64,000 nucleotides of DNA from Diospyros lotus (GCF_014633365.1 NC_068352.1:25949310-26013309); one strand, 5' to 3'; shown: positions 11,749-23,205, counted from the first letter of the stretch. Notes: a model not told the origin generated them from the sequence alone. Numbers and translations: made by a program.

Positions 11749-12022
11749 CCTTGAGTGACTCAACAAATTGTGTTAGGATCGATTAGGTAGGTACTTGCTA
11801 CCAATTGCATCTCCATGCAACTCCTAGATTCATTGGGTTGACAACTCCTTGTCAAGCACATCTTATGTGACTCCCAATCTTTGCCTCTATACTCAGTAAG
11901 GCCTTGAGTGACTCAACAAACCCCACATTTCTAGTTAAGTCGGACCCATCATTCAGGGACATCTCATGGCCCATGAAGCATAGGAATCATAGGTGACACA
12001 TGACCTTGAGTGACTCAACAAA
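11749..12022 (+). repeat. Three copies of a 19-bp motif with a dyad
   Basis: CCTTGAGTGACTCAACAAA occurs at 11749-11767, 11902-11920 and 12004-12022. Its core TTGAGTGACTCAA is palindromic around a central base and resembles an AP-1/bZIP-type site. It lies in the copia Gag/leader region among otherwise non-coding sequence. Confidence 0.7.
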
Positions 12023-12869
12023 TCAAGTGCCAGCTAGAAACCTAATGCTTCATAATGATGGAAGGCAAGTTGGCTTAATATTAATGAGGGATTTATTATT
12101 TATTTATTTAGGTCTCATCACATGCAATTAATCAAATTAATAATGCATAATAAACGACTCAAACCGGTGTATGGTATGGATAACTACGGCTAGTCCCCTC
12201 GAGCCATAGAAGGGAAGCTAGCGGGTCAAACGTAGGTGAAGAATCACATCTTGCTTCATAAGCACATTCTTCAAGCCTTCATTGGTGTTCGAATCTTGTC
12301 TCCAATTTGGCTCCATCTCTTGCTCTTCATACAAACTACAACTATCACTACTTTATTCTATTCTACATACATTACATAGAATCAGAAACCCCGAGTTACA
12401 TTCGGGGGGAGTAAGATGAGAAGAGAATGTACATTAGAGTATAAGAGAGGCAGGACACGCAGGCCCTATTTTAAAAACCAAATTTACAAGCATTCATTCC
12501 CAACATAAAATAAATGGTCGACTCGATCCATACCATACACCCATGCAATCAATCACATTAATTCATATAAATTATGTTAATTAATTGTCGCATCTATTTC
12601 AATTTTAATGAAACACTTTCAATAAATTGAAAATTTGTATAATTTTGGAAAAACAAAATTGTTTTAATTGTGTTGGGCTTGGGCTCCATCCATTAGTCTA
12701 ACTAACAAGGCTCAACAGGCCTTGGATCAACCAATGTATGTCAAACATACATTAGCAGCCCAATAATTAAAACTAACCCAATTAATGGCCCTAGCCCATT
12801 TTTAATCACGGCCCATAAGTGTCATACACTCATGGATCGGATAAAAATAATAAAATTAGCCAAACAATT

Positions 12870-13400
12870 TGGCCGAGCCCCACCAAAGAGAACGGAATGC
12901 ACTGGGCCATCGAAGGGTCGGCCCGGGTGCTTCACGAGGATCCCCGGGAAGGGTCAAACCGAAGCCCGAGGGAGCGGGAGGGGCCGGGAGGCTGTTGGGC
13001 AGCATGTCGAACATGCTGCCAGGCCGTAAGGCCCATGGGGCGCGCCTGGCGTGCGCGGCCGCGGCCCGTGCGGGCGGCAGGGGCCGCGCAAGGGCGCTGG
13101 GGCCGCGCGGGTTGGCCACGCCCGCGCGCGGGTCGCGGGTCGCACCCGCGGGCCGCGCGCCGCTCGCGGGTCGAACCCGCGGGCCGCGCGCGGGTTGCGG
13201 GTCGCGCCCGTGCCGGGCCGCGCGATGCGCGCGCGCGGCCACGCTTGGGGCCGCCTTGCGCGCGCGCGGCCGCGGCTAGGGCCGCCTGCGCGCAGGGCCG
13301 CGCCTGGCCGGACCCTGCGCGCGCCCAGGCCGCCCCAGGCCGTGCCCAGCGCGCGCGGGCCCCCTTCGGCCGCGTCTTTCGACGTCCCGATGCATCCGTA
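12870..13400. repeat. GC-rich block in the copia 5' leader
   Basis: About 500 bp of extreme GC and CpG content inside an AT-rich element, just downstream of the PBS in element orientation. It contains internal repeats built from CGCGGGTCGCGGGTCGCACC-like and GGGCCGCGCG words. Long open frames appear on both strands and in several phases; they reflect scarcity of AT-rich stop codons and have no family resemblance. Confidence 0.85.
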
Positions 13401-13567
13401 TGCACCCCGAACCCCGTTTCGCCCTTTTTCGTGTCATACACGATCTTTTTCCCTTCACCCAAAAACGTTTTGCAATCCAAAAATACAAACGCAGCAATCA
13501 TTTAATTATTTCACAAATAACAACATAACTGAATCCGCACGTAAGGAATTGAAATATTTCGACGATG

Positions 13568-13579
13568 GCTCTGATACCA
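13568..13579 (-). promoter_or_regulatory. Primer-binding site (tRNA-iMet), copia element
   Basis: The minus strand reads TGGTATCAGAGC one base from the 5' LTR, complementary to the 3' end of plant initiator tRNA-Met. Confidence 0.95.
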
Positions 13580-13580
13580 C

Positions 13581-15440
13581 TGAAAGTAAAGCAAGATCGC
13601 TACGGGGCAAGCAGCGTAGTTCAAAATTTTGAACCTTACCCCGATCCCGGCGATTGGATCAACGTCGAAATCAAACAATCACATATATTATAAAATAAAT
13701 CTAACCTTTAGATTTTGAGTCGTTTGCGGATTTGAGCCGTCCAAGTGTCCGGCCTCTAACTTGTGATACGCGGCGCGCGTCCGTTGGCGAGGAGAGCGGA
13801 ATGGGAGTGCTAGCTCCTTCTCCTAACAAGGCTTATGAATGGACGGGAAAATAATTGATTTTCAACTCTTGAAAACCAACAAAATAAGAGGCATAATTTG
13901 GGCATCCCATAAAGGGCTATTTATAATGAAGCAACCTCCTAGGGTTTTCCCAAACCCTAGGGAACATGGATTGGGCTAGCCCATTAATCCTAGTCCAACT
14001 AGAAATTAAAGTGGCCCAAATTCATTTATAAATATGTGGCCCAAATCTAATTCAAGCCCAAATAATTAATATTTAATATTTGGCCCAAATCTTATTTAGC
14101 CCAAATATAATATTTATTATTTAATATTTGACCAAAATCTAATTTAGTTCAAATATTTAATTTAATTTAATATTTGGCCCAAATACTTTATTTGGCCCAA
14201 GTATTAAATTAAGCCCAAATTATTAAATTAGAAACTTCTTTCTAATTTAATCATTAAGTTAGAAACTACTTTCTAATTTAATCAATTGCTATTTTAGGAA
14301 ACTTTTTCCTTTATGACGACCCCTCATCATATCGACGTCATTACGTCTGTTTGTTCTTTTTCCGTGAGAACCTACGACGGCACAACTTCTTGCCGAAGTG
14401 TCCCACTTAACCATACGTCCGCTTTCCTAGTTTAAGCCAGGGACCGTGCCTATTGCGTATGACTCATTAGGCTTCCGAATATGTTGGCAATGTGCCGGTA
14501 CGAACACATAAGACAAGATTGGCCTCTAGCAAGGCGTCATGCCTACCCAATTATTCAGAAGGATTCATAATCCGCAAATAACCTTTCACGAGCATGGTTA
14601 CCGTGTAATACGATCTTCTTGTCAATGTATCTTATGTGATCTCAAGTATGGCGATGTGTTGCTTGATAACGATCACATGAGTTTTCTTCGGTCTTTCGGA
14701 TATCTTCACTTAATAGAAAGTGAATCAATAACTCCTTATTGATCTCTTTCACCATGGCCATGGATTTAAAGTGAATATCCACCGAAGGCGCCTTAGATAC
14801 ATCATCCTCTATCAAGGGATAGACGAGTCCCATCTTGGCTATGCACCCATCTCCATAAGCCTCATGATATACCCAACGATCGCCCACGTGCAGCCTTTGT
14901 CTAGGCCCATCGAAACGATGTCAAAGCATACCAGTCTTCTTATGAGATGACTGTGACAACCTCAGGTCCAAGGATTAGTTACACCCATCTCGTATGAGAA
15001 TTTCATCAACATATAACCAAAATGGATTCTCATGGCGAGTCATGTCCAGTGACACGTTCTCCAACATTGGTCACCTATGTACTTGTCTAGGCATCCCCAT
15101 GCCTATGGGTGTGAGACCCCCATTGCTATCACATAGCAAAAACATAGCACATACAAGTCTTACCGCAATTGTCAATGTCCATTCTTGACATTGCTACGAC
15201 TTGGGACGTTTAATGATGTCTATAAACTGTGATGCATCATCTCACATCTTTATAGATTATTCACAGTATACATCATATGGACTTCTATCTAGTTTCATTC
15301 GGTTATTACAATAATAACAAGAAACTAATAGAATGACTTCTTGTGAATTTGAATAACTCCTTATTCAAATAATAACATGATTATAATTGTCAATGTACAA
15401 CATGCCCAATCTGATTGGGTCTAGAGCACCTACACTAACA
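13581..15440 (-). repeat. Copia 5' LTR
   Basis: 1860 bp, TG...CA, about 99.8% identical to the 3' LTR by eye. In element orientation it supplies the promoter. Confidence 0.95.
13917..13926 (-). promoter_or_regulatory. TATA box of the copia promoter
   Basis: The minus strand reads TTATAAATAG in the 5' LTR, repeated at 6497-6506 in the 3' LTR. Orientation agrees with the genes and PBS. Confidence 0.65.
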
Positions 15441-15840
15441 GGGAGGGGTAGTGAGCTTTCAGTCTTATGAATGACCAAGAAACTTCTGTCTTTTCTTGGA
15501 GTGAAATAAAGGCAAATAGGGGGGGGGGGGGGGGTCAGGCATACGTGGTGCTAGTGAGCTTTCAGTCTTATGAATGACCAAGAAACTTCTGTCTTTTTTT
15601 AGAGTGAAATAAAGGCAAATAGGGGGGGAGGGGGGGCGGGGGGGGGGGGGGGGGGGCAGGCATACGTGGTGCTAGTGAGCTTTCAGTCTTATGAATGAGG
15701 GGGGGGGGGGGGGTGGGTTACGTGGTGCTAGTGAGCTTTCAGTCTTATGAATGATCAAGAAACTTCTGTCTTTTGTTGGAGGAAATAAAGGCAAATATGA
15801 ACGTGAATTTGACCTATATATTACTGGGGGAGCTAATGAG
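15441..15840 (+). repeat. G-run minisatellite, right half
   Basis: At least four further units continue the array broken by the copia element. Each has GAGCTTTCAGTCTTATGAAT, TTTCTTGGAG and AAATAAAGGCAAATA, then a G tract: 16 G at 15519-15534, 19 G at 15638-15656, 15 G at 15699-15713. Some units add a CAGGCATACGTGGTGCTAGT spacer. G-quadruplex formation and polymerase slippage are likely. Confidence 0.85.
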
Positions 15841-16057
15841 CTTTCACAGCCTTGCTACAGATGGTTTTTTCTACTTCTTAATTAGTATTAGTTCATGCTT
15901 ATCAACAGATGCTTAGTTCATGTTAAGATAATTACACAAGTTGAGATCAAGCTTATCTCTTCAGATCACTTGTGCCATAGGATCCACATAACACAAAGCA
16001 CAGATAGAGACCAAAAAGCCAAATCCCAGATACGGACTAAAAGGCAGAGAAACATCA

Positions 16058-16237
16058 CACCACAGACGGACCAAAGCAAAGCTGATATAATAAAATAAGA
16101 AAAATATCAAAGCTTGGAGCAAGCTAGCAGCGGAAATGAAAAATCTTCACCACAGACGGACCAAAGCAAAGCTGATATAATAAAATAATAAAAATATCAA
16201 AGTTTGGAACAAGAAACAATGAAAAACGTTCCCATAC
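16058..16237 (+). repeat. 90-bp direct tandem duplication
   Basis: The unit beginning CACCACAGACGGACCAAAGC occurs at about 16058 and again at 16148. It is nearly identical through GCTGATATAATAAAATAA and diverges towards the unit ends. Confidence 0.75.
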
Positions 16238-17175
16238 GAGACAAAAATGAAAAAATAATATTTTTTTAAAAATATAAAAAATAGAAACGAGGTAAAGTAT
16301 AAATTAAAAAAATATAAAAAAATAATTTAAATATAATTCAAATAAACATAAACAATAAACATAAGTTTGCTAATGCATTCAAACAAACATAAATATAAAA
16401 TTCACAATACATTCAATTTCTTCTTTTGAAAAAATACAACACAATACTAATATGAATTCAATTTCTTCTTTTGAAAAAATTGAACCTAATAGTTTGAATT
16501 CAACACAACACTAAGACATTGAATTCAATTACAACACAACTGATACAACACGTGAACACAACACTAAATGAATTCAATTTCTATTTGAATATCCATAGTA
16601 TGAATTCAATTGCACAACACAACATGTTAGTTAAGACAAAAAATACAACACAACTGATACCATTTATCAAAACTACAACACTTGATGAATTCAATTTCTA
16701 TTTGATTATCCTTAACGAAGTGGGTTTCAGCCACATAAGCTCGGTTTTCAGCCGCCTAGAGTGGAAATCGAAGTGCGATTTGTGTATGGGATAGGATGGA
16801 AGGTCTGGAAACCATAACTGCAGAATGCTTCTCATTTATCTATTGTCACTGTGCCAAAAGAAAGAGGTGCGAAATGGATGAACATACCTGAGAGAGATTG
16901 ACCGACGGCGAGGCTCGATCTTCGGAATTCGACAGCAAGGGAACGACCATCTTCGACGAGAAAATGGCGAGGGAGCAACAAGAAACAATGACGACCAAAA
17001 ACGAGGGAATGACAAGGGCGAGGGAGCACATAGAGCAACAAGCTCTGATGATCGAGATAGGAAACTTCATAATTAAAAAACAAAGCATAGGAAGAAGAAG
17101 AAGACTGAAAAAAGAGAGAACAAATATCGGGAATCGTGAACTTCGTTGTGGGAAATGTGTTTTCAACCATTTTAT

Positions 17176-17214
17176 GTAATTTGCGAAACTGTTTCGGAAT
17201 GTTTCGCAAATTAC
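17176..17214. other. Perfect 14-bp stem, 11-nt loop hairpin
   Basis: GTAATTTGCGAAAC (17176-17189) and its exact reverse complement (17201-17214) flank an 11-nt spacer. No T tract or gene end adjoins it. It may be a transposon relic or a chance dyad. Confidence 0.7.
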
Positions 17215-17569
17215 AAAAACGACTCTAGAAATATTTCAGGCTGTTTTTCTGTTTTCAAAATAGGAAACGATTTGGAAACGTTGAAACAACCTCTCCGAGC
17301 CATTTTTGTGCTTTAGAGCCCTCATCGTAATCTTCATGAGGAAAATGGAATCAAATATATATTTTTGAATAAGTAGAAATATATATTTTTTTAATTTTAA
17401 AATAAAAAAATTAAAAATATCAAACATATATTATTTCTGAATTAGCATAAATATATGTCTATACATAAGGCATGAAAAGTAATCCTCACGTCGTAACCTA
17501 AAAGTAAAGGAACCCACACCTTGGTCCCAAATTCTCCAAATCCAATAGCCAGCTATAAATGATGAGGGG

Positions 17570-18307
17570 TGTAATATTCCGTATCGAGCGATAGGAATGA
17601 TAGGAACAACTTATTTTAATAGGCCTACGCAAACTTTCTAGGGGGTCACCCATTCTTGAGCTTCCCCATCTCAAGCACGCTTAACCTAAGAGTTCTTTAC
17701 TTACATTTAGTCCAAAAGGTATCCAGCTGGTGGTGTTTCATTTCTTACACTATCCTCGATATATACTAGCTTTTCGAGGGTATTACATTCTCCCCCCTGA
17801 GCACATGACGTCCTCATTATACTACCTTACAATTAATCCCAGATCTTCCCCCATTTGCATGGCAGATGTGGGATTCGCTTAAAATGCCTATACGCACCCC
17901 CCTTAGAGACTCAGCGTTCTCGCTGTGGTTTGCCCCATTATTGCGCTCAGAGGCTCAGGGGTCAGCTCTAATACCACTTGTAACATCTCGCATTGAGCGA
18001 TAAGAAGGATATGAACAACTTACCCTAATGAGCCTACGCGAACTTCCCAGGGGGTCACCCATTTTTGAGCTTCCCCAGCTCAAGCACGCTTAACTCGGGA
18101 ATTCTTTGCCTATATTCAGCCCAAAAAGTATCCAACTGGTGTTGTTTCATTTCTTATACTATTCTCGATATATACTAGCTTTTCGGGGGTATTACATTCT
18201 CTCCCCCTTGAGCACATGGCCTCCTTGTCACGCGACCTTACAACTGATCACAGATCTTCCTCCCTTTGCATGGCCGATGTGGGATTCCCCTAAAGTGCCT
18301 ACACGAC
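17570..18307 (-). mobile_element. TRIM-type retrotransposon array, right end lost
   Basis: Two 218-bp LTRs (17570-17787 and 17979-18196), both TGTAA...TTACA, flank a 191-bp non-coding internal stretch. On the minus strand there is a PPT, TTCTCCCCCC on the plus strand after the first LTR. A PBS complementary to tRNA-iMet with one mismatch lies at 17965-17976, next to the second LTR. After the second LTR a second internal copy starts (18197-18307) but is cut by the large element at 18308. The unit LTR-internal-LTR-internal is typical of tandem TRIM arrays formed by LTR recombination. Confidence 0.85.
17965..17976 (-). promoter_or_regulatory. Primer-binding site of the TRIM
   Basis: The minus strand reads TGGTATTAGAGC, one substitution from the canonical iMet PBS, two bases from the LTR. 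Confidence 0.8.
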
Positions 18308-20935
18308 TGTAACACCTCATTTTTTCAAGCGTTAAATAACCTAGGAATTTCGAGAATTTTTTTTTTATATATATAAATCATTTCCCAATAATCCCTTTTA
18401 CCTTCCCAGCAAACTAAACAGGAAACAATAAACTAAGATAGGTAATAATCATAAATGCAGAAGCTTAAAATCGAAACCTGATATGGTACATAACTGAATT
18501 CATTTAATCATAACATAAGAATATGTACCATCATATCATCAAATACTTAAATACGATTAACATAAGAATATGGTACTTATCTGTACAATCTAACGATTCC
18601 TCAGAAATACATTAAATCGTAACAATTACACATGATCTTCAATATAGCATAAACCTCTAACATGACTAAAAACATATGATAAATTTCTCACGAATATGCA
18701 TATACTAGAACAACTCGTCGAATCCATCGGCCACGTCATCACGTGCCGTCACATTTCAATCATCTATTTGCCATAGTTGTAAATTCTAACTTGAACATTT
18801 AAATGTTCTAGGGGCATAACCCAAGTAGAAGATGAATCTTCTAGTGAGAGTTTAGAAACATGATACATGAATACATAATGCAATAACATAAGTAATCATA
18901 TGCCCTAGTGTAACTTCTCTGTCCCACCAGCTCGGCATAGAACTCTAGGCAGAATCCTAACCTACTTTCAAGATAATTCTAATGTTGTTCCATCATTTTC
19001 CCTTGGGTAATTATAGCTACACTATCAAGGCGACATCTCAATCCTATGCAAAAGTATCAATATGCCAATAATATCGTGCCATGTAAAATCACGTCTTTCC
19101 ATGCAATATGACAAAATAATCACAACTTCAATAAATATCATGCATAATGAAGCAAATATGTCATATATAGATTCTCGGGACAAAACCACCCACCTTAGCA
19201 TGAAGTTCAGAATATCTTAAAAAATGTGCATTGCCTCAATTTGCGTGCCAACCTAAAAAATAACGCAAATCATAAAGATTCTTGGCCAAATTACTTCCTG
19301 ACCAATCATTTCTAGGGAAAATTAATAATCTAATTTTTCTAGACTTTTTCTTATTTTTCCTCTAGTTTTCCTATTTTTCATAGTCATAAATTCTTCCAAA
19401 ATCCAAAATAAATACCTAATCAAGTAATGTATTCAATATTTCTTCACTAAAATTCCTAAAATAACATTTCTAATCTCCATAAAATTTCTGGGAATTTTCA
19501 AAACCTCTTCCTATTTTCTTCTAATTAAGTTTCCTTTCAAAAATTCAAAATAATTATTTCCTCAATGAAATTTCCCAAATAAAATTCATAAAAGTAAACT
19601 ATTCATTTTTCCTGTATTTCTGGATATTTTTCCAGAATCGTATCTCTCTTATTTCTATTTTTACTCTATTTTCTTTTATTTTTAGTATTTAAAAATAATA
19701 AAAATTACCTCCGATCATCTTCTCTGGTACCGGCACACCGGAAAATTAAACGGACAATACCAAAAGATAGATTATTTTGAATCTATCATCTTGACCAAAT
19801 TTGAGCTTGAAACAATACTCGGAAGACCTCACTCAGAGCAAAAATCTATCCGTCTCCGACAAGATTCGATTTTTCCAGCGAAACTCCGATCACCCCTCAA
19901 ATGAACTCCAAAATTCCTCAAAATTTTCAAAAATGATCCTCACCTCATGGGAAACAAAATTCCTATGGTTTGGTGCCTCAATTTATTAAAAAACGAGGTC
20001 GATTTGAAGCTCAAATCTTACAAAATCTTCGGCCACTGTATCCTCTATTTATAGCCAAATTCAAACCCCAAAACGACAGATCTCGAGCAACCCAAGACCT
20101 CTGATGTCTCCTCTTGCCCTTAATGAGTCCAAAACCCACCGAAATATCTCTCAAAAGCTTGATTAAAGTGGCCAATTTTCTGGCTACTTTCGACTGAAAT
20201 TTGGCCATTTCGGTCGATGCCAAGGCCGATTGTTGGTCTAGGCTCGACCCAAGAGCATCCTATACTACTTTTGTCAAGTCTTTCACCACCAAATTCGATG
20301 ATGGGAGGTGGTGAAGGAAGCTTGGTCGGCCATGGCAGATTTGCTCTTTGTGCATTTTTGTAAAATTACACTTTGACCCCAGCGTCTTTCCACTTTGCAC
20401 TTTTGATCCTTTCTTTGAAGCCCCCTGAGCTTCCCAATAGTGCTATTGTGACCTACAAGTTCTATACTTTCCATTTCATCCCTGAAGATTCCAAAAAAAA
20501 TGTTGTTTCGACATTCCTTTGGAAATTTTGAAAAACTGCACTTAGGCCCGAATCTTCGTTTTGGCCATAAACCCTTTTATTTCTTTCTGAAACTATTGAA
20601 GGGTCGCTTCTTATGAAAAACTAGAGTCCCCTTAAACTTTTGTTGACTTCCCAAAAGTCCCCTACGACAATTCAGTTTTGCAGCCGCCCATATAGCAGCT
20701 ATATTTTAGCTGTACCAAAAATCGTTCCCGATTCGATTTCTCTCGATGCTAAAAATCATTTCTCGAGATGCTCGTCAATACCATATCATTTTATTTAGAT
20801 ATCTCGGCTCTAGGGTACTCCCTGTTGTCGATTCGGTTAATTTTTGGGGCTATTCAAATACCAATCTTCCCCGAAATTTCATTTTTCTTAATAAAATGTT
20901 TATTTTTAAATAATTCTAATTTCTTGGGTATTACA
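18308..20935 (-). repeat. 3' LTR of the LARD-like element
   Basis: Carries the minus-strand TATA box at 20045-20054 and the conserved dyad at 18826-18843. Its left neighbour is TRIM internal sequence. Confidence 0.85.
18793..18843 (-). promoter_or_regulatory. Conserved LTR dyad module
   Basis: A perfect 16-bp palindrome GAACATTTAAATGTTC (18793-18808) is followed, after an AGGGGC word, by TAGAAGAT-GA-ATCTTCTA (18826-18843). The second dyad recurs in five other LTRs of the window, with TAGATGAT/ATCATCTA arms in three of them. Confidence 0.7.
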
Positions 20936-22159
20936 TTCATCCTTCTTTAAAGAAATTTTGTCCTCAAAATTTGCATCTGGCTTTTCAATTAACTAAGATA
21001 ATACATAACTTATTATCTGAACATCTCAATTCCAGATTGATTCAATTCTTAACAAACCCTGTAGTTTGTATTCGTTACACGTTCAATGCCTAGAAGCATA
21101 CCGTGTCTTTTACAAAATATCTTGTTCTAGCTCTTTACGAACGACCACATATCTCTCAACATTTTAGGCACACACATCCTACCCCAAAACTTTTGAGAAT
21201 GCCATCTTGGATTTCAAAAATTTGAACCCTTGGGCTGGCTACAATCATCAATTCATAAACAAGTACACTTGTCATCCACACATGCCTTTCATATCTCGTT
21301 CACCCGATCCAGCTAAACAACCAGACTAGCGCTAAAAACAGATGATCCATTTGGCACTACACTCATAGTCAGCAGGCCAACAAGCCTCCAACATCTGACA
21401 CTCACAGCTATCCACCAGATCTTGAGTCAGGCACCTCACTGCCACACCCCAGGTGATATGAAGTAGTGCAGTTGCAGTTCTCAAGAAACTCCATCCATCA
21501 TCGCTACCTCTCGTTTAGCTCTTTCTGCGAGAACCCATACCTCAGGCTCTTCATGCTTTGTGAGCACATCAAATGTCTTACCATACCGATAATGCTCCTA
21601 TATCCTCTAAAGCACATACCCCAACTGCCAACTCCAAGTCATACATCAGGTAGTTCCTTTTGTGTCTTGGTGTAATCCACACTTAATCATTTGCTCATGT
21701 TGCACTAACACGCAACCTAATCCTTTGAGATATCACAAGTTCTCACTGCATTTGGCAAATCATTTTTATTAGACTCTTCTCACGAGTCCTATTATGGACA
21801 CAACTATTCCGAAGTATCCCATCATGACCCTCTAATAACAGCTTGCCAAACATCTTATTCTGAAACATCTTAGCATCTTATTTCGAAACCTAATTTCTAG
21901 AATTTTATTTTGAACCTTGCGTTGCTCCATGTTTCGAAACATAGGGTCGAGACTATAAATACCTGAAAAGCCCCCGAACTCGACTTTCACATGCCTGGAT
22001 AATTTTTTTCTTTTTGCCAAAATCTCTGGAATAATAAAACACGTTTTTCCATAAAATTCTACCCTTTTTTTTTAATTTCTTTTCTTTTCTTTTCTTTTTC
22101 TTCTTCTTCTTCTTCCTTATTTCTTCTCATTCTTCTTCTTCTTCATTCATTTCTTTGCA

Positions 22160-22450
22160 GCGCATAGACCCTGCGCACAAACAGCCACCGACTGTCATTG
22201 CCTTCTAGCGTTGCCACTACCTCCGCGAGCCACGACGTGGCCTTCCCTGCGCCCCAGCTGTCGATCACCATATCCTCCCAGCCATCATTGCCGGCCCAAT
22301 CGGCCCTCGTGTTGGCAAGATCCAGCCACGTCGCCACCACTGCCTGCACCTTCGCTCAGCCATCGGCCACCGCCCAGCTTCCTCGACTGTCACTACGACC
22401 ATTGCTGCCTCTGTCGGCCATCAACACCGCTGTCTGCTGCTGCCGGATCT
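22160..22450 (+). other. GC-rich insert upstream of the LBD copy
   Basis: A CT-rich tract ends in a CTTTGCAG splice-like site (22154-22161) and is followed by about 290 bp of GC-rich sequence, open in two frames and rich in Pro, Ser and Ala. It is absent from the equivalent part of element A. It may be part of the captured host segment or a relic of another LTR promoter region. Confidence 0.35.
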
Positions 22451-22588
22451 GAAGCCAAATATGGGTCGGCCCGACCAACCAAGTACGACTCGACCCGATT
22501 TGGGTTTGACCCATACCTGATTTGACCCATCTGATTAGATCTGACCCATATCTAATTTGCTTAGATTTAGCCAGAACCTAGATCTATC

Positions 22589-23205
22589 ATGCCAAGGCAC
22601 AACATACCAAGAACTCGGTCTTGATGCGGTGCCTGCGTAGTCTTGAATAGAGGATGTAATACACAATGCATCTTTGCTCCTTACTTCCATCGTGAGGATG
22701 GTACTACTCGTTTTGCCGCCATCCGTGATGTTTTTAGTGTCAGGAATGCCGTCAACATCCTAGCTTCGCTTCCGGTCAGTAACTGATTTTGGGCTGCCGA
22801 TACACTCTTTTTTGAAGCTTAGGACGGCTTCAGGATCCTATTTATGGATGTGTATTCCACATTCTTTCCCTTCAACAACAAGTTAGTGATTTGCAAGTTT
22901 ATCGAGGTTATTTGCAGGATTTACTATTTTCTACCTATCTTGCACATTCCCAACCTGTCCCAAATTAGTCTCTCCTACAACCTGATCAAAACCTAAACTA
23001 GAGCTTCGATCTTCCCATCATCCCAGAGGATGTCCCTCATCCTAGTTTCCAAGAGGGTACTCTTCTACCTCACCCTAATGACACTAGCAATAGCCATATG
23101 CCACTCCCAGATGACATCAATGAGCTGGGACCCATCGTGTTTGGTAACCATCGTCATCACCAAGCATCGGCAACGTTATCAGTTTTATGGCTTGATCTCT
23201 TGTAA
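22589..23205 (+). pseudogene. LOB-domain (LBD) transcription factor copy captured by retrotransposon
   Basis: From an ATG at 22589 the frame runs to a TGA at 22622, then shows the exact LOB-domain zinc motif CX2CX6CX3C (22625-22669) followed by IFAPYF. Next comes a GAS-block-like FAAIRDVFSVRNAVNILASLP. A TGA follows (about 22787). After a frameshift a DPIYGCV motif (from 22834) leads into a Leu/Gln-rich coiled stretch, LQQQVSDLQVYRGYLQDLL. An acidic C-terminal tail ends at TAA 23203-23205. LBD proteins are plant-specific DNA-binding regulators of lateral organs and other programmes. The copy has at least four in-frame stops and one frameshift. It lies antisense to the host retrotransposon and is missing from the related element A, so it was acquired by transduplication. 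Presence of the whole domain plus tail suggests a nearly full-length capture. Confidence 0.85.

Larger units (their letters stand above)
6161..15440 (-). mobile_element. Complete Ty1/copia retrotransposon, non-autonomous
   Basis: A 9280-bp element with two 1860-bp LTRs (6161-8020 and 13581-15440), both TG...CA, and perfect TSD GGGAG (6156-6160 and 15441-15445). On the minus strand the order is 5' LTR, PBS, GC-rich leader, Gag, protease, integrase, RT, RNase H, PPT, 3' LTR. Integrase before RT defines Ty1/copia. LTRs differ at about four positions by eye with no indels, so insertion is recent. The coding part is nevertheless broken by stops, frameshifts and a missing RT segment, so the copy must have been mobilised in trans. 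Confidence 0.95.
15841..17569. other. Unannotated AT-rich region
   Basis: No recognisable gene. It includes a direct duplication (16058-16237), a stretch rich in GAATTCAATT words (16400-16710), and a somewhat GC-richer part (16800-17170) with open frames on both strands that match nothing I know. The plus frame at 16898-17179 is charged and helix-like; the opposite strand is also open, so coding is doubtful. Confidence 0.4.

Noticed and set aside
12819..13632. Long overlapping open frames on both strands in the GC-rich block
   Set aside because: Open in several phases at once with Arg/Ala/Pro-rich low-complexity products. This is the effect of GC content on stop frequency, and no family resemblance is seen.
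16898..17179. Charged 93-codon plus frame
   Set aside because: The opposite strand is equally open; no homology is recognised and there are no splice or promoter signals I trust.
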